A stretch of DNA of 64,000 bases from Rhodococcus yananensis (GCF_020515525.1 NZ_JAIYEP010000008.1:1-64000); one strand, 5' to 3'; counted from the first letter of the stretch, positions 9,576 through 23,585 are shown. Notes: generated by a model from the sequence alone, not told the origin. Translations and numbers: made by a program.

Positions 9576-10064
9576 ATGAGCACCCCCACCACGATCCCCG
9601 GCACCGTGCGCCCCGAGAGCGACTGCCCACCGGGATCGGTGCTCGTCGCGCTGCACTACCGCAGGACGTTCGTACGACCGCGATCGGCGGTGTGGGCGGC
9701 GTTGACCGATCCACGGCAACTGTCCCGCTGGTACGGCACGTTCACCGGCGACCCCGCGACCGGGAAAGTGCAGTTGACGATGGTCGACGACCACGACCGC
9801 ACCGTCACCGAGGTGCACGTCCTTCGATGCACACCCCCGTCGAGTTTCTCCGTGGACATCGACGGGTGGCTTCTCGAGGTGACGCTACACGCCGTCGGTC
9901 CGGTGACAACCCTCGACTTCACGCATCGGCACGTGCCTCGCTCGGAAGCGGCGGAGATCGGTCCGGGCTGGCAGTACTACCTGGACCGACTCGAGGCGGT
10001 GCTCAGCGGCGCGCAGACACCGACCTGGGGTGACTACCCGGACCTCGCCGACGAGTACCGGTGA
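9576..10064 (+). CDS. SRPBCC-domain protein (AHSA1/START-like)
   Basis: A 162-residue protein of the SRPBCC superfamily, close to the activator-of-Hsp90 (AHSA1) branch. The opening YRRTFVRPRSAVWAALTDPRQLSRWYGT and the later DFTHRHVPRSEAAEIGPGWQ are typical of the fold, which makes a hydrophobic ligand cavity. No catalytic residues can be assigned. ATG 9576 is chosen with AAAGGA at 9562-9567; a GTG at 9570 is too close to that site. The gene is convergent with the ECF sigma module and preceded by the 16-bp repeats. Relatives often accompany sigma or ArsR regulators, but its function is unknown. Confidence 0.82.
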   Translation: MSTPTTIPGTVRPESDCPPGSVLVALHYRRTFVRPRSAVWAALTDPRQLSRWYGTFTGDPATGKVQLTMVDDHDRTVTEVHVLRCTPPSSFSVDIDGWLLEVTLHAVGPVTTLDFTHRHVPRSEAAEIGPGWQYYLDRLEAVLSGAQTPTWGDYPDLADEYR

Positions 10065-10098
10065 TCGCGTGTACCGGTGCTACCGGTACCGGGCTCGG

Positions 10099-11343
10099 TC
10101 ACCGACGGTGGAGTTCGTCGATCCGCCTGCGCAACAGGCGCTGCTCCGGATCGGTTCCGGCCAGCGCCGCCGCCCGCCGGAAGTGCACGACCGCCTCGGC
10201 CGAACGGCCCAGTCGTCTCAGCAACTCGGCTCGCACCATCTCGTACGGATGATGATCACGCAGGCGCGGGTCATCGGCGAGCCCGTCGACGAGGGCCAGC
10301 CCCGCGGCGGGGCCGTCACACATCGCGACGGCCACGGCCCGGTTCAGCGCGACTACCGGTGACGGCGTCAGTGCGAGCAGTACGTCGTAGAGCGCTATGA
10401 TCTGCCGCCAGTCGGTGTCGTCGGTGCCGGTTGCCTCGTCGTGCACCGCTGCGATCGCGGCCTGCACCGCATACGATCCGGGAAGTCCCCCGGTGAGCGC
10501 GGTGACCACCAGGTCACGACCCTCGTCGATCATCGTCCGATCCCACAGGCTCCGGTCCTGGTCGTCGAGCAGGACCATCGCGCCGGTCGCATCGACACGG
10601 GCGTCGCGGCGGGCGTGGACGAGCAGCAGCAACGCCAGCAGGCCCGTCACCTCGCGGTGCGTCGGCATCAGCGCGTGCAGGACCCGGGCGAGACGGATTG
10701 CTTCCTCGGCCAGATCGACCCGCTGGAGGTCGGCGCCGCTGCTCGCCGCGTAACCCTCGGTGAAGATCGAGTACAGTGCTGCGAGGACCACCGGCAATCG
10801 TTCGTGCAGGGCGTCCGGTTCCGGCACCCGGAACGGAATACGCGCCACGCGGATCTTCTTCTTGGCCCGCACGATCCGCTGCGCCATCGTCGTCGACGAC
10901 ACGAGGAACGCCCGGGCCACCTCGTCGGTGCTCAAACCGGCCAGGCAACGCAGGATCAGCGCGATACGGTCGTCCGCGGACAGCGCCGGATGCGCGCAGG
11001 TGAAGAAGAGCGCGAGGCGATCGTCGGGCAGGCCACCGGAATCGGTGTCGGGGCCGGGTACCGCCGCCCGCTCGGATTCGGCCTGCAACACGGCGAGTCG
11101 GGTGGCATGGACCCGATCGCGCCGCAACCGATCCACTGCTCGGCGTCGGGCGGTGGTGAGCAACCACGCGCCGGGACGGTCCGGGACACCGTCGACGGGC
11201 CAACGCTGCAGTGCCGCAGCGAAGGCATCGGCGGTGACGTCCTCTGCGAGGTCGAGGTCACCGAACCGGTGGACGAGAGCCGCAAGCAGCCGTCCGTGTT
11301 CTTCGCGGAACACCGACTCGACGCTCGTCACCGGTCCGTTCAC
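10099..11343 (-). CDS. ECF42-type RNA polymerase sigma factor with C-terminal extension
   Basis: A 414-residue extracytoplasmic-function sigma factor. Region 2 spans about 10-80 (EDVTADAFAAALQRWPVDG) and region 4 about 110-170, with the recognition-helix segment STDEVARAFLVSSTTMAQRI. The remaining 240 residues form the helical, TPR-like extension (DUF6596) that defines group ECF42, with FTEGYAASSGADL as its hallmark. This group has no anti-sigma factor; instead it is linked to DGPF proteins, as here. It starts 3 bases after the DGPF gene's stop, so both are one transcript. GTG/ATG start choice: MNGPVTSVE. The promoter motif upstream of the pair suggests autoregulation. Confidence 0.9.
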   Translation of the reverse strand: MNGPVTSVESVFREEHGRLLAALVHRFGDLDLAEDVTADAFAAALQRWPVDGVPDRPGAWLLTTARRRAVDRLRRDRVHATRLAVLQAESERAAVPGPDTDSGGLPDDRLALFFTCAHPALSADDRIALILRCLAGLSTDEVARAFLVSSTTMAQRIVRAKKKIRVARIPFRVPEPDALHERLPVVLAALYSIFTEGYAASSGADLQRVDLAEEAIRLARVLHALMPTHREVTGLLALLLLVHARRDARVDATGAMVLLDDQDRSLWDRTMIDEGRDLVVTALTGGLPGSYAVQAAIAAVHDEATGTDDTDWRQIIALYDVLLALTPSPVVALNRAVAVAMCDGPAAGLALVDGLADDPRLRDHHPYEMVRAELLRRLGRSAEAVVHFRRAAALAGTDPEQRLLRRRIDELHRR

Positions 11344-11346
11344 CGA

Positions 11347-11688
11347 TCAGACCCCGAAATCGGCGATCGGCCGCACCACGACGGCGCCACCACCGCGCGC
11401 GCCGGGGCACCGGGCCGCCCAGTCCAGCGCGGCGTCGAGATCGGGTACGTCGATGACGTCGTATCCGCCGAGCAGTTCACGGGTCTCCGCGAACGGCCCG
11501 TCGGTGACGGTGCGGCGCCCGTCCGCCCCGACCTGCACGGTGGTCGCTGTCGTCAGGTCCTCGAGCGAGTGACCGGACACCAGCACGCCCGCATCGCGCA
11601 GAGCCGACTCGTAGTCCTGCCACTCCTGGACGTCACAGTCCGGCTCGGTCTGTTCTGCGGCGGCGTGGATCAGCAGCATGTACTTCAC
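11347..11688 (-). CDS. YCII-related DGPF-domain protein
   Basis: A 113-residue YCII/DGPF-fold protein. It carries the name-giving DGPF in TVTDGPFAETRELLGGYDVI at about 65-84 and the N-terminal MLLIHAA. The GTG at 11688 (VKYMLLIH) is chosen because a GGAGGAGA lies 6-7 bases upstream; a longer frame to 11790 has no site. DGPF proteins are the regular partners of ECF42 sigma factors and may sense the signal or act on an unknown substrate; that role is inferred from genome linkage, not seen here. Confidence 0.88.
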   Translation of the reverse strand: MKYMLLIHAAAEQTEPDCDVQEWQDYESALRDAGVLVSGHSLEDLTTATTVQVGADGRRTVTDGPFAETRELLGGYDVIDVPDLDAALDWAARCPGARGGGAVVVRPIADFGV

Positions 11689-11738
11689 GATGTGTCTCCT
11701 CCGGTGAACGGTGTGGCACGGTCGCCTCACATCATGAC

Positions 11739-11765
11739 GACGAACGAGGCCGGGCCGGATCGACA
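11739..11765 (-). promoter_or_regulatory. ECF42-type promoter of the DGPF-sigma operon
   Basis: On the minus strand TGTCGA (11760-11765) is followed by exactly 17 bases and then CGTC (11739-11742). This matches the reported ECF42 signature, a -35 of TGTCGA and a -10 of CGAC or CGTC. It lies about 50 bases before the DGPF start, so the sigma factor probably drives its own operon. Confidence 0.65.
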
Positions 11766-11905
11766 CAGCGAAGAAAAATTCCTCGGGCACCCGTCATCCG
11801 CTGTTACGCAGCGCGGGGCCGGTCCGCCCACCGTCGGCGACGACGGGGCGGATCCGGTGGTGCACCGACAGGTGTCCGCGGTGTGCTCGCGTTCCGCGAC
11901 GGAGG

Positions 11906-12139
11906 TCAGCTGAACTTGATCTGCAGACCGATACCGAGGATCGCGATCACCCAGATGATGCCGACGAACAGCGTCAGCCGGTCGAGATTCTTCTCCGCGA
12001 CCGACGATCCCGAGAGGCTCGACTGGACGCCGCCGCCGAACAGGCTCGACAGGCCACCGCCCTTACCGCGGTGCAACAGCACCAGCAGGATCAGAAGCAG
12101 ACTCGTGGCGATCAGCAGAATGTCCAGGAACAGTTCCAT
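11906..12139 (-). CDS. secG: Preprotein translocase subunit SecG
   Basis: A 77-residue SecG: two transmembrane helices (about 4-22 and 54-74) joined by the conserved glycine-rich cytoplasmic loop with KGGGLSSLFGGG and SSLSGSSVAEKNLDR. SecG stabilises and speeds the SecYEG channel. ATG 12139 (MELFLDILL) gives the family length. Only a weak AAGGAT is seen 13 bases upstream. Its position downstream of tpiA follows the common actinobacterial order gap-pgk-tpi-secG; the ppc gene that often sits between tpi and secG in corynebacteria is absent. Confidence 0.92.
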   Translation of the reverse strand: MELFLDILLIATSLLLILLVLLHRGKGGGLSSLFGGGVQSSLSGSSVAEKNLDRLTLFVGIIWVIAILGIGLQIKFS

Positions 12140-12327
12140 GTCGGTGATCGATATCCTTCGATGGTCGGTGACGTCGGCCGTCAGCTTACCCGGTCGCCCG
12201 GTTCGGACCGCCACGCCCACCGGCATCGACTCCTGCTTCCGGGTGAACGCCCGCCCGGTCCGAGCGAAGGGTACACCCGATCGATCGGATCGAGCCGACG
12301 ATACATTCGCTCGACCGCCGGGGGTGT

Positions 12328-12361
12328 GGGACCAGGGGGACGTGGGGACCAGGCGGACGTG
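12328..12361. repeat. 17-bp tandem duplication in the tpiA-secG gap
   Basis: GGGACCAGGGGGACGTG (12328-12344) is followed directly by GGGACCAGGCGGACGTG (12345-12361), one mismatch. It sits in a 288-bp gap (12140-12427) where I see no gene and no clear hairpin. Probably a neutral duplication. Confidence 0.7.
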
Positions 12362-12427
12362 GGGAGGCCGGTGGGGGCGTACGGCAACCGCGGCGCCGCC
12401 CACCCCCACCGGTCGGGTCCCGGGTCG

Positions 12428-13213
12428 CTACAGCAGCGGACCGCCCGCGGCGATGGCCGAGAGCTGCGCGAACTCGTCGGCCTTCAGCGAGGCTCCGCCG
12501 ACGAGTCCACCGTCGACGTCCGGTTGGGCGACGAGTTCGCCGACGTTCTTGGCGTTGACCGATCCGCCGTAGAGCACACGGACGGTCGCGGCGACGTCGG
12601 CACCGGCGAGTTCACCGAGGGTGGCGCGCACCGCAGCGCACACCTCCTGGGCGTCCGCCGCGGACGCGACCTTGCCGGTACCGATGGCCCACACCGGTTC
12701 GTACGCGACGACGACCTTCGCGATGTCGTCCGCCGACAGACCCGCGAGAGATCCCTTCAGCTGCGCGACGTTGTGGTCGACGTGGGTTCCGGCCTCACGG
12801 ATGTCGAGTCCCTCACCGATGCACACGATGGGGGTCAGTCCGTGCCGCAGGGCAGCCTTCGCCTTGTCGCGCACGACCTCATCGGTCTCCCCGTGCAGGG
12901 TGCGTCGCTCCGAGTGCCCGACGACGACGTACGTGCAGCCGAGCTTGGCGAGCATGGCCCCCGATATCTCACCGGTGTACGCACCCGAATCGTGCACGGA
13001 CAGATCCTGCGCGCCGTAGCGGAGACCGAGTTTGTCGCCCTCGACGAGAGTCTGCACCGAACGGATGTCGGTGAACGGCGGGATGACGGCGACATCGACC
13101 TTCGCGAGATACTTCTCGGGCAGGGTGAAGGCGATCTTCTGCACCAGCGCGATGGACTCGAGGTGGTTGAGATTCATCTTCCAGTTGCCCGCGATCAGCG
13201 GTGTACGCGCCAT
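12428..13213 (-). CDS. tpiA: Triosephosphate isomerase
   Basis: TIM-barrel isomerase interconverting dihydroxyacetone phosphate and glyceraldehyde 3-phosphate. It is 262 aa long with all catalytic residues: K12 in GNWKMN, H100 in VVVGHSERR and E172 in [11 protein letters not shown], plus the phosphate loop [14 protein letters not shown] 13213 is chosen ([12 protein letters not shown]); the frame runs on to 13408 only inside pgk. It lies one base after the pgk stop. Confidence 0.96.
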   Translation of the reverse strand: MARTPLIAGNWKMNLNHLESIALVQKIAFTLPEKYLAKVDVAVIPPFTDIRSVQTLVEGDKLGLRYGAQDLSVHDSGAYTGEISGAMLAKLGCTYVVVGHSERRTLHGETDEVVRDKAKAALRHGLTPIVCIGEGLDIREAGTHVDHNVAQLKGSLAGLSADDIAKVVVAYEPVWAIGTGKVASAADAQEVCAAVRATLGELAGADVAATVRVLYGGSVNAKNVGELVAQPDVDGGLVGGASLKADEFAQLSAIAAGGPLL

Positions 13214-13214
13214 C

Positions 13215-14426
13215 TCACGCCTCCAGCACAGCGATGCCGGGCAGTTCCTTACCCTCGAGATACTCGAGGGAGGCACCACCGCCGGTGGAGATGTGCGAGA
13301 ACCCGTCCTCGGGCAGCCCCAGCAGGCGTACCGCTGCCGCCGAGTCGCCGCCGCCGACGACGCTGAACGCACCCTTGCCGGTGGCCTCGACGATCGCCTC
13401 GGCGACACCCCTGGTGCCCGCCGCGAACTTCGCGAACTCGAACACCCCCATCGGCCCGTTCCAGAAGACGGTCCTGGCGGAGGACAGCAGCGACGCGAAC
13501 CGCGCCACCGATTCCGGTCCGATGTCCAGTCCCATCCAGCCGTCGGGAATGTCGGTGGCGGGCACGGTCCGGGTGTCGGCGTCCGCGGCGAAACGATCTG
13601 CCACCACGACGTCCTGCGGGATGTGGATGACGTCGGCGAACCGGTCGAGCAGGCTCTTGCAGGTGTCGATCATCGACTCCTCCAACAGTGATGTTCCCAC
13701 CGGGAGTCCTTGCGCGGCAAGGAAGGTGAAGCACATTCCGCCGCCGATGACGAGGGTGTCGACCTTCGGTGCGAGCGCTTCGATCACGGCGAGTTTGTCG
13801 GAGACCTTCGACCCGCCGAGCACGACCGCGTACGGACGCTCCGGATCGGCCGTCAGCTTCGCGAGGACGTCGACCTCCGCCGCGACCAGCCCACCTGCGT
13901 AGTGCGGGAGGAGTTTCGCCACGTCGTACACCGACGCCTGCGCGCGGTGCACCACACCGAAACCGTCGGAGACGAACGCGCCGTCGTCGCCGACCAGTTC
14001 CACGAGGTCTCGGGCGAGTGCCTGCCGCTGCGATTCGTCCTTGCTCGTCTCCCGCGGATCGAACCGGACGTTCTCGAGCAGGAGGACGTCTCCGTCGGTC
14101 AGGCCTTCGGAGCGGGCCAGCGCGTCCTGCCCGACCACGTCGCCGGCGAGCTGGACGTTGCGGCCGAGTACCTCACCGAGTTTCGCCGCGACCGGCGCCA
14201 GTGAGAACTTCGGATCCGGTTCGCCCTGGGGTCGGCCGAGGTGCGCGGTCACCACGACCTTGGCACCGGCGTCCGCCAACGCTTCGATGGTGGGTGCCGA
14301 CGCCAGGATGCGGCCCGGGTCGGTGATGGTGTCGCCGTCGAGGGGGACGTTGAGGTCGGAGCGCACCAGCACGCCACGACCTTCGACCCCCGCGTCGAGT
14401 AGGTCCTTCAGGGTCTGAACAGCCAC
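13215..14426 (-). CDS. pgk: Phosphoglycerate kinase
   Basis: Glycolytic kinase making ATP from 1,3-bisphosphoglycerate. At 403 aa it shows the substrate loop [10 protein letters not shown] at about 21-30, [10 protein letters not shown] near 60, and the nucleotide-site [11 protein letters not shown] near the C-terminus. The start is GTG 14426 ([10 protein letters not shown]), with GAGGA about 10 bases upstream; the open frame to 15023 is only gap in another frame. It is the middle gene of gap-pgk-tpiA. Confidence 0.95.
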   Translation of the reverse strand: MAVQTLKDLLDAGVEGRGVLVRSDLNVPLDGDTITDPGRILASAPTIEALADAGAKVVVTAHLGRPQGEPDPKFSLAPVAAKLGEVLGRNVQLAGDVVGQDALARSEGLTDGDVLLLENVRFDPRETSKDESQRQALARDLVELVGDDGAFVSDGFGVVHRAQASVYDVAKLLPHYAGGLVAAEVDVLAKLTADPERPYAVVLGGSKVSDKLAVIEALAPKVDTLVIGGGMCFTFLAAQGLPVGTSLLEESMIDTCKSLLDRFADVIHIPQDVVVADRFAADADTRTVPATDIPDGWMGLDIGPESVARFASLLSSARTVFWNGPMGVFEFAKFAAGTRGVAEAIVEATGKGAFSVVGGGDSAAAVRLLGLPEDGFSHISTGGGASLEYLEGKELPGIAVLEA

Positions 14427-14473
14427 TGTTCGGGTGTCCTCTTCAATCGGTGTGTCGGAGTCCGACCAGTGTG

Positions 14474-15640
<1,167 letters not shown>

Positions 15641-16624
15641 CTAGGCGTCCTCGAGCAACTCCGCCGTCACCGCCGATTCGGTATCGGGGACACCGAGTTC
15701 CTTCGCGCGACGATCCGCCATCGACAGGAGCCGACGGATGCGACCGGCGACCGCATCCTTCGTCATCGGCGGGTCGGCGAGTTGCCCCAGTTCCTCCAGC
15801 GACGCCTGCCGGTGCTCGACGCGCAGCGCACCGGCCGCCGCGAGATGGTCCGGCACGTCCTCACCGAGGATCGCCAGGGCCCGTTCGACGCGTGCCGCCG
15901 CCGCGACCGCCGCACGGGCGGACCGCCGCAGGTTCGCGTCGTCGAAGTTCGCGAGCCGGTTCGCGGTGGCCCGCACCTCCCGCCGCATGCGACGTTCCTC
16001 CCACGTGAGCCGGGTGTCCTGAGCCCCCATCTGCGTGAGCAATGCGCCGATGGCCTCGCCGTCACGGATCACCACGCGGTCGGCGCCGCGCACCTCGCGG
16101 GCCTTCGCCGCGACACCGAGCCTGCGCGCGGCCCCGACCAACGCCAACGCCGCCTCCGGCCCGGGGCAGCTGACCTCGAGCGCCGACGAACGCCCCGGCT
16201 CGGTGAGCGAACCGTGCGCCAGGAACGCGCCACGCCACGCCGCCGCGGAGTCGGAGACGCTGCCTCCGACCACCTGAGCGGGAAGACCCCGCACCGGACG
16301 GCCACGACCGTCGAGCAACCCTGTCTGGCGGGCCAGCGACTCCCCGTCCTTACCGACCCGCACCACGTATCGGGAACTCTTGCGGAGTCCCCCCGCCCCG
16401 AGCATGTGCACATCCGCCTGATAGCCGAACAGGTCGAAGATCTCCCTGCGCAACCGGCGGGCGGTGGACCCGAGGTCGACCTCGGCCTCGACGACGACTC
16501 GGCCGGCGACGATGTGCAGTCCACCGGCGAACCGCAGCAGCGCCGACACCTCCGCCTTGCGGTTGCTGGTGCGGGTGACCGACAGCCTGCTCAGCTCGTC
16601 CTTGACCTCCGCTGTCATCGCCAC
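15641..16624 (-). CDS. whiA: DNA-binding protein WhiA
   Basis: WhiA combines a LAGLIDADG-endonuclease-like domain (about 20-190) with a C-terminal helix-turn-helix (about 220-327, [22 protein letters not shown]). It is a sporulation and cell-division regulator in Streptomyces and a conserved essential-type gene in mycobacteria. Length 327 aa matches. The GTG at 16624 is chosen with GGGAGA 7 bases upstream; the ATG at 16618 is possible. It overlaps yvcK by 10 bases in the conserved run uvrC-rapZ-yvcK-whiA. Confidence 0.94.
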   Translation of the reverse strand: MAMTAEVKDELSRLSVTRTSNRKAEVSALLRFAGGLHIVAGRVVVEAEVDLGSTARRLRREIFDLFGYQADVHMLGAGGLRKSSRYVVRVGKDGESLARQTGLLDGRGRPVRGLPAQVVGGSVSDSAAAWRGAFLAHGSLTEPGRSSALEVSCPGPEAALALVGAARRLGVAAKAREVRGADRVVIRDGEAIGALLTQMGAQDTRLTWEERRMRREVRATANRLANFDDANLRRSARAAVAAAARVERALAILGEDVPDHLAAAGALRVEHRQASLEELGQLADPPMTKDAVAGRIRRLLSMADRRAKELGVPDTESAVTAELLEDA

Positions 16625-17628
16625 GTGGCGCTCTCCCTTCCGTGCCCACCGGTGCTGCCGCGACCATCGGGTGTCAGATACGTTTCCAGGACCGCGGCGA
16701 GCGCGGTCGGGTCGTGCAGATGTGTGCCCGGCACCGCGACGTCGGCGTAGTCGACATCCGCTCCGAGGGTCGCGGCGGCGCGGCACAGGTGTTCGCGTTC
16801 CCGTCCGGGCGGCACCGAGGCGTCGTCAACCACGATGTGGTCGACGCGGAATCCCGGCGCGTGCTGCGCGAGGACGTGCAGGTGCCGTTCCGCCGAGAAA
16901 CCCGCGGTCTCGCCGGGTTCCGCGGCGAGATTGAGTACCAGCGCCTTGCGGGCGGAAGTGTGTACCAACGCGTCGTGCAGGTCGGGCACCAACACGTGCG
17001 GGATGACGCTCGAGAACCACGAGCCGGGGCCGAGCACCACCAGGTCCGCGTCGCACACCGCATCGAGAGCCGGTGGGCACGCCGGTGGACCGGCCGGGAT
17101 CAACCGGACCCGCCGCACCTTGCCGGGAGTGGTCGCGACGGCCACCTGCCCGCGGATGCAGCGGCTCACCCGCGGATCCGATTCGAGACCCGACACGTCC
17201 GCCTCGATGTCCAGCGCGATCGGCGACATCGGCAGCACCCGTCCGCGGACACCCAGCACCCGGGCGAGAGTGTCGAGGGCCGCGACGGTGTCACCGAGCA
17301 CCTCGGTGAGACCGGCGAGGATCAGATTGCCCACCGAATGCCCGGCAAGGGCCCCGGTTCCCCCGAACCGGTGCTGCACCGTCTCGGTCCACACCCGCAC
17401 GTCCGGACGATCCGCGGACAGGGCCGCGAGCGCCATCCGCAGATCCCCCGGCGGAATCACACCGAGTTCGGACCGCAATCGGCCCGACGAGCCGCCGTCG
17501 TCGGCGACGGTGACGACGGCGGTGACCCGGTCGGTCAGACGCCGCACCGCGCTCAGCGTCGCGAACAGGCCGTGACCACCGCCGAGCGCGGTGATCGCCG
17601 GTGGCGCGGAGGAAGTGCGGCCGCTCAC
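16615..17628 (-). CDS. yvcK: YvcK/CofD-like protein (gluconeogenesis factor family)
   Basis: A 337-residue CofD-like protein with the nucleotide/sugar-binding start [16 protein letters not shown] and the conserved [14 protein letters not shown]. In B. subtilis and mycobacteria (CuvA) this family binds UDP-sugars and affects cell-wall synthesis and growth on gluconeogenic carbon. GTG 17628 overlaps the rapZ stop as GTGA, which decides the start; the frame to 17739 is unsupported. The last residues overlap the whiA start. Confidence 0.9.
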   Translation of the reverse strand: MSGRTSSAPPAITALGGGHGLFATLSAVRRLTDRVTAVVTVADDGGSSGRLRSELGVIPPGDLRMALAALSADRPDVRVWTETVQHRFGGTGALAGHSVGNLILAGLTEVLGDTVAALDTLARVLGVRGRVLPMSPIALDIEADVSGLESDPRVSRCIRGQVAVATTPGKVRRVRLIPAGPPACPPALDAVCDADLVVLGPGSWFSSVIPHVLVPDLHDALVHTSARKALVLNLAAEPGETAGFSAERHLHVLAQHAPGFRVDHIVVDDASVPPGREREHLCRAAATLGADVDYADVAVPGTHLHDPTALAAVLETYLTPDGRGSTGGHGRESATWR

Positions 17629-18530
17629 TCGCGCCCCAGATCCCGATGTGCGACGTGCACCGTCAGCCCGGTGTCGTCGGCGAGACGCGCCGCGAGAGCC
17701 TCGGCCATTGCCACGCTCCGGTGTTTGCCGCCGGTGCAACCCACCGCGATCGTCATGTAACGCTTGCCCTCCCGCCGATAGCCGGCTGTCGTCAGGTCGA
17801 CCAACCGACGATAGGTGTCGAGGTAGTCGGCGGCGCCCTCGCGGGACAGGACGTATTCGCGCACCGCGACGTCACGACCGGTCTGCGGACGCAACTCCGG
17901 CACCCAGTGCGGGTTCGACAGGAACCGCACATCACACACCACGTCGGAGTCCATCGGCAGACCGTACTTGAAGCCGAACGACTCCACCGTCACCTGGATG
18001 GTGTCGGCGGTCGCGTCACCGAACGCCTCGTCGATCTTGCGGCGCAGTTCCGCACCGGACAGCGCGGAGGTGTCGACGACGAGGTCGGCGACCGCCTTGA
18101 CCGGCGCGAGTTGGGCGCGCTCGGCGGCGATGCCGTCGACGAGGGTGCGGTCTTCGGTGTCGGCCTGCAACGGATGGCTGCGCCGCACCTGCTCGAAGCG
18201 GCGAACGAGCACCTCGTCGCCGGCCTCGAGGAAGAGCACCCGGGTGCGGACCGGTCGCGCACCGAGGTCGTCCACGACCCGGCCGAGATCGCCGGTGAAC
18301 CACCGGCTGCGCACGTCCATGACGACGGCGAGGCGTTCGACGGGTGGATCGGCGCGCACCGCGAGATCGACCATCGTGGTGACCAGTTGGGGTGGCAGGT
18401 TGTCGGTGACGAACCAGCCGAGGTCCTCGAGGGCCGTCGCGGCGGTGCTGAGACCCGCCCCGGACAGCCCGGTGACCAGGATCACCTCGGCGCGGGATCC
18501 GGGCGCCGTACCCACCTCGTGGTCCATCAC
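17625..18530 (-). CDS. rapZ: RapZ/YvcJ-family nucleotide-binding protein
   Basis: A 301-residue protein of the RapZ family: N-terminal P-loop-like domain and C-terminal domain with the conserved [19 protein letters not shown] and [10 protein letters not shown]. coli RapZ binds GlmZ/GlmY sRNAs to control glucosamine synthesis; the actinobacterial partner is not established. The Walker A loop reads GLSGAGLS (21-28), so the usual lysine is leucine, which argues against ordinary ATPase chemistry. The start is GTG 18530 (GGAG 8 bases upstream), with ATG 18527 directly behind it; both overlap the uvrC stop. Confidence 0.9.
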   Translation of the reverse strand: MMDHEVGTAPGSRAEVILVTGLSGAGLSTAATALEDLGWFVTDNLPPQLVTTMVDLAVRADPPVERLAVVMDVRSRWFTGDLGRVVDDLGARPVRTRVLFLEAGDEVLVRRFEQVRRSHPLQADTEDRTLVDGIAAERAQLAPVKAVADLVVDTSALSGAELRRKIDEAFGDATADTIQVTVESFGFKYGLPMDSDVVCDVRFLSNPHWVPELRPQTGRDVAVREYVLSREGAADYLDTYRRLVDLTTAGYRREGKRYMTIAVGCTGGKHRSVAMAEALAARLADDTGLTVHVAHRDLGRE

Positions 18531-20668
18531 AGTCCCGACTCCGTTCGTGATCCCGACACGCCGACCGTGCCATCATCACCCATCGGCGTGTCGGGCGCAT
18601 CCGGCGACGCGCCGTGCAGCGCGTCGAAGACGGCACGCGCGGTGGCCTGCCCGATGCCCGGCACCGCCGTGATGTCCTCGACGGCGGCCTCGCGCAGCTT
18701 CGCGACCGACCCGAAATGGGTGACGAGTGCCTTGCGTCGGGTGTCGCCGAGTCCGGGGATGCCGTCGAGCGCCGACGCCGTCATCCTCTTCGACCGCTTG
18801 CTGCGGTGGAAGCCGATCGCGAAACGATGCGCCTCGTCGCGGATCCGTTGCAGCAGGTACAGGGATTCGCCGGACCGCGGCAGGATCACCGGGTCCTCCT
18901 CCCCCGGCACCCAGACCTCCTCGAGTCGTTTCGCGAGGCCGATCACCGCGACGTCGGTGATGCCGAGGTCGTCGAGGACCTCGGCGGCCACGGCGACCTG
19001 TGGTGCCCCACCGTCGACGACGAACAGGTTCGGCGGATACGCGAAGCGGCGGGGGCGTCCGGTCGCCGGATCGATCGCGGCCTCGGGTGCGGCGTCACCG
19101 CCGTCGCCGGACGTGGCCTCACCCGTCGCGGCACCGGCCGCATCGCGGTTGTGCCGCAGGAACCGACGGCGGGTGACCTCGGCGATCGAACCGACGTCGT
19201 CGGAGCGGCCGTCGCCGGCCGCTTCCTTGATCGCGTAGCGGCGATAGTCCGACTTGCGGGGCAGACCGTCTTCGAACACGACGAGCGAGGCCACCACGTC
19301 CGTGCCCTGCACGTGACTGATGTCGACGCATTCGATGCGCAGCGGTGCCGTGTCCAGATCCAGCGCGTCCTGGATGCCCTGCAGCGCCGCCGACCGCGCG
19401 GTGAAGTCACCGGCGCGCCGCAACTTGTGTTGTGCGAGGGCTTCCTGTGCGTTGCGCAGCACGGTGTCGGCGAGGGCCTTCTTGTCGCCGCGCTGCGGTA
19501 TCCGGACGCGCACCGGGCCGCCGCGCAGACCCGACAGCCACCGCGTCATCTCGTCGGGTTGCGGGGGCAGCGCCGGGACCAGCACTTCCCGGGGTACCGC
19601 ACCCGATCCGGTGCCGTCGCCGTCGCCGAGCGCAGCCTCCGCACCGTAGAACTGGGTGAGGAACTGTTCGACGAGCAGCGACAACTCCGTATCGTCGCCG
19701 CCGGATGTGTCGTCGCCGGATCCGTGTTCGTGACCGGGCGTCTCGTCCGTCGCGGGCGACGGCGATTCGGTCGGGCGGTCGACGACGTCGCCCGACTTCT
19801 CCACCACCCAGCCGCGCTGCCCCCGGACCCGGCCGGCACGCACGTGGAACACCTGCACGGACACCTCGAGATCGTCACCGGCGAACGCCACGACGTCGGC
19901 GTCCGTGCCGTCGCCGAGCACCACGGCCTGCTTCTCGAGGGCCTTGCGGAGCGCACCGAGATCGTCGCGCAACCGTGCCGCCGTCTCGAAGTCGAGCGCT
20001 TCGGCGGCCGACTGCATGCGTGCCTCGGTGTCCCGGACGAACCGGTCGGTGCGTCCGGCGAGGAAGTCGCAGAAGTCGTCGACGATCCGCCGGTGCTCGT
20101 CACGGTCGACGCGGCCGATGCACGGCGCGGAGCACTTGTCGATGTATCCGAGCAGGCAGGGCCGGCCGATCTGCGCGTGCCGGCGGAACACCCCCGCGGT
20201 GCAGGTGCGCGCCGGGAACACGCGCAGCAGCAGGTCGAGGGTTTCGCGGATCGCCCACGCATGCGAGTACGGCCCGAAATAACGCACCCCCTTGCGGCGC
20301 GGCCCCCGGTACACGAACAACCTCGGGTAGTCCTCACCGACGGACACCGCGAGCATCGGATACGTCTTGTCGTCGCGATAGCGGACGTTGAACCGCGGAT
20401 CGAACTCCTTGATCCAGTTGTACTCGAGCTGCAGCGCCTCGACCTCGGTGCTGACCACCGTCCATTCCACCGACGCCGCGGTGGTGACCATCTGACGGGT
20501 GCGCGGGTGCAGGGACGCGACGTCGGCGAAGTACGAGTTCAACCGCGCGCGCAGGCTCTTGGCCTTGCCGACGTAGATCACCCGCCCGTGCGGGTCGCGG
20601 AACTTGTACACCCCCGGCTCCGTGGGAACGGTGCCGGGGGCGGGACGGTATGTGGAGGGGTCGGGCAC
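18527..20668 (-). CDS. uvrC: Excinuclease ABC subunit C
   Basis: Nuclease subunit of nucleotide-excision repair. At 713 aa it has, in order, the GIY-YIG nuclease domain (about 14-95, [19 protein letters not shown]), a cysteine-containing linker ([15 protein letters not shown]), a UVR motif ([14 protein letters not shown]), the RNase H-like endonuclease domain and two C-terminal helix-hairpin-helix motifs ([30 protein letters not shown]). Two low-complexity acidic/Gly-rich inserts (near 320-340 and 545-560) are lineage-specific. The start is GTG 20668, where [11 protein letters not shown] fits the mycobacterial N-terminus from memory. TAACCT lies 7 bases upstream and no ribosome-binding site is evident, so a leaderless start is likely. 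Confidence 0.95.
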   Translation of the reverse strand: MPDPSTYRPAPGTVPTEPGVYKFRDPHGRVIYVGKAKSLRARLNSYFADVASLHPRTRQMVTTAASVEWTVVSTEVEALQLEYNWIKEFDPRFNVRYRDDKTYPMLAVSVGEDYPRLFVYRGPRRKGVRYFGPYSHAWAIRETLDLLLRVFPARTCTAGVFRRHAQIGRPCLLGYIDKCSAPCIGRVDRDEHRRIVDDFCDFLAGRTDRFVRDTEARMQSAAEALDFETAARLRDDLGALRKALEKQAVVLGDGTDADVVAFAGDDLEVSVQVFHVRAGRVRGQRGWVVEKSGDVVDRPTESPSPATDETPGHEHGSGDDTSGGDDTELSLLVEQFLTQFYGAEAALGDGDGTGSGAVPREVLVPALPPQPDEMTRWLSGLRGGPVRVRIPQRGDKKALADTVLRNAQEALAQHKLRRAGDFTARSAALQGIQDALDLDTAPLRIECVDISHVQGTDVVASLVVFEDGLPRKSDYRRYAIKEAAGDGRSDDVGSIAEVTRRRFLRHNRDAAGAATGEATSGDGGDAAPEAAIDPATGRPRRFAYPPNLFVVDGGAPQVAVAAEVLDDLGITDVAVIGLAKRLEEVWVPGEEDPVILPRSGESLYLLQRIRDEAHRFAIGFHRSKRSKRMTASALDGIPGLGDTRRKALVTHFGSVAKLREAAVEDITAVPGIGQATARAVFDALHGASPDAPDTPMGDDGTVGVSGSRTESGL

Positions 20669-20678
20669 GACGTCCAGG

Positions 20679-22879
<2,201 letters not shown>

Positions 22880-22968
22880 TTGCCTCGGCTCCAGATCTCG
22901 TGTTCGGAAAATTCGGTGGGCGAACATCGTCGCTGCGCGTCCACCGTCGGGTTCCACCCTACGACCAG

Positions 22969-23574
22969 TCAGCGGGCGATCTGCAGCCGCTCCACGTACT
23001 TGGCGATCACGTCGACCTCCAGGTTGACGACGGTGCCCGGTTCCGCGAGCCCCAACGTCGTCAGCGACAGGGTCGTCGGGATCAGTGAGATCTCGAACCA
23101 CTCGTCGCCGGGGTCCCCACCGAGGCCGGACACGGTCAGCGACACCCCGTCGACCGTGATCGATCCCTTCTCCACCACATACCGCGAGACGGTGGCGGGC
23201 AGCGAGATCCGCACCACCGTCCAGTTCTCCGACGGCACCCGGGACACCACCGAGCCGGTTCCGTCGACGTGCCCCTGCACGAGATGACCGCCGAGCCGAC
23301 TGCCGAGCGCGGCAGCCCGCTCGAGGTTGACGCGACTTCCCGTGACGAGTCCCGCGAGGCTCGACCGGTCCAGGGTCTCCTTCATCACGTCCGCGGTGAA
23401 CGCGCCGCCGTCGAGCACATCGACCACGGTCAGGCACACGCCGTTGACGGCGATCGAATCGCCGTGCTTCGCGTCGGAGGTCACCTGCGGCCCGCGCACG
23501 GTGAAGCGCGCCGCGTCGGCCAGGTCCTCCCGCGCGGTGATCTCACCCAGTTCCTCGACGATCCCGGTGAACAC
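22969..23574 (-). CDS. ribC: Riboflavin synthase, alpha subunit type
   Basis: Dismutes two lumazine molecules to riboflavin. The 201 residues hold two lumazine-binding beta-barrel repeats, marked by NGVCLTV (about 45) and DGVSLTV (about 140), each with [10 protein letters not shown]-type or equivalent segments, and a C-terminal trimerisation helix. GTG 23574 ([10 protein letters not shown]) is the family start and has AAGGAG 6 bases upstream. It lies 11 bases after ribD. Also named ribE in some schemes. Confidence 0.95.
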   Translation of the reverse strand: MFTGIVEELGEITAREDLADAARFTVRGPQVTSDAKHGDSIAVNGVCLTVVDVLDGGAFTADVMKETLDRSSLAGLVTGSRVNLERAAALGSRLGGHLVQGHVDGTGSVVSRVPSENWTVVRISLPATVSRYVVEKGSITVDGVSLTVSGLGGDPGDEWFEISLIPTTLSLTTLGLAEPGTVVNLEVDVIAKYVERLQIAR

Positions 23575-23585
23575 GCTCGGCTCCT

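Noticed and set aside
22880-22968. FMN riboswitch before ribAB
   Set aside because: The 89-base gap lacks the conserved core elements of the RFN motif.
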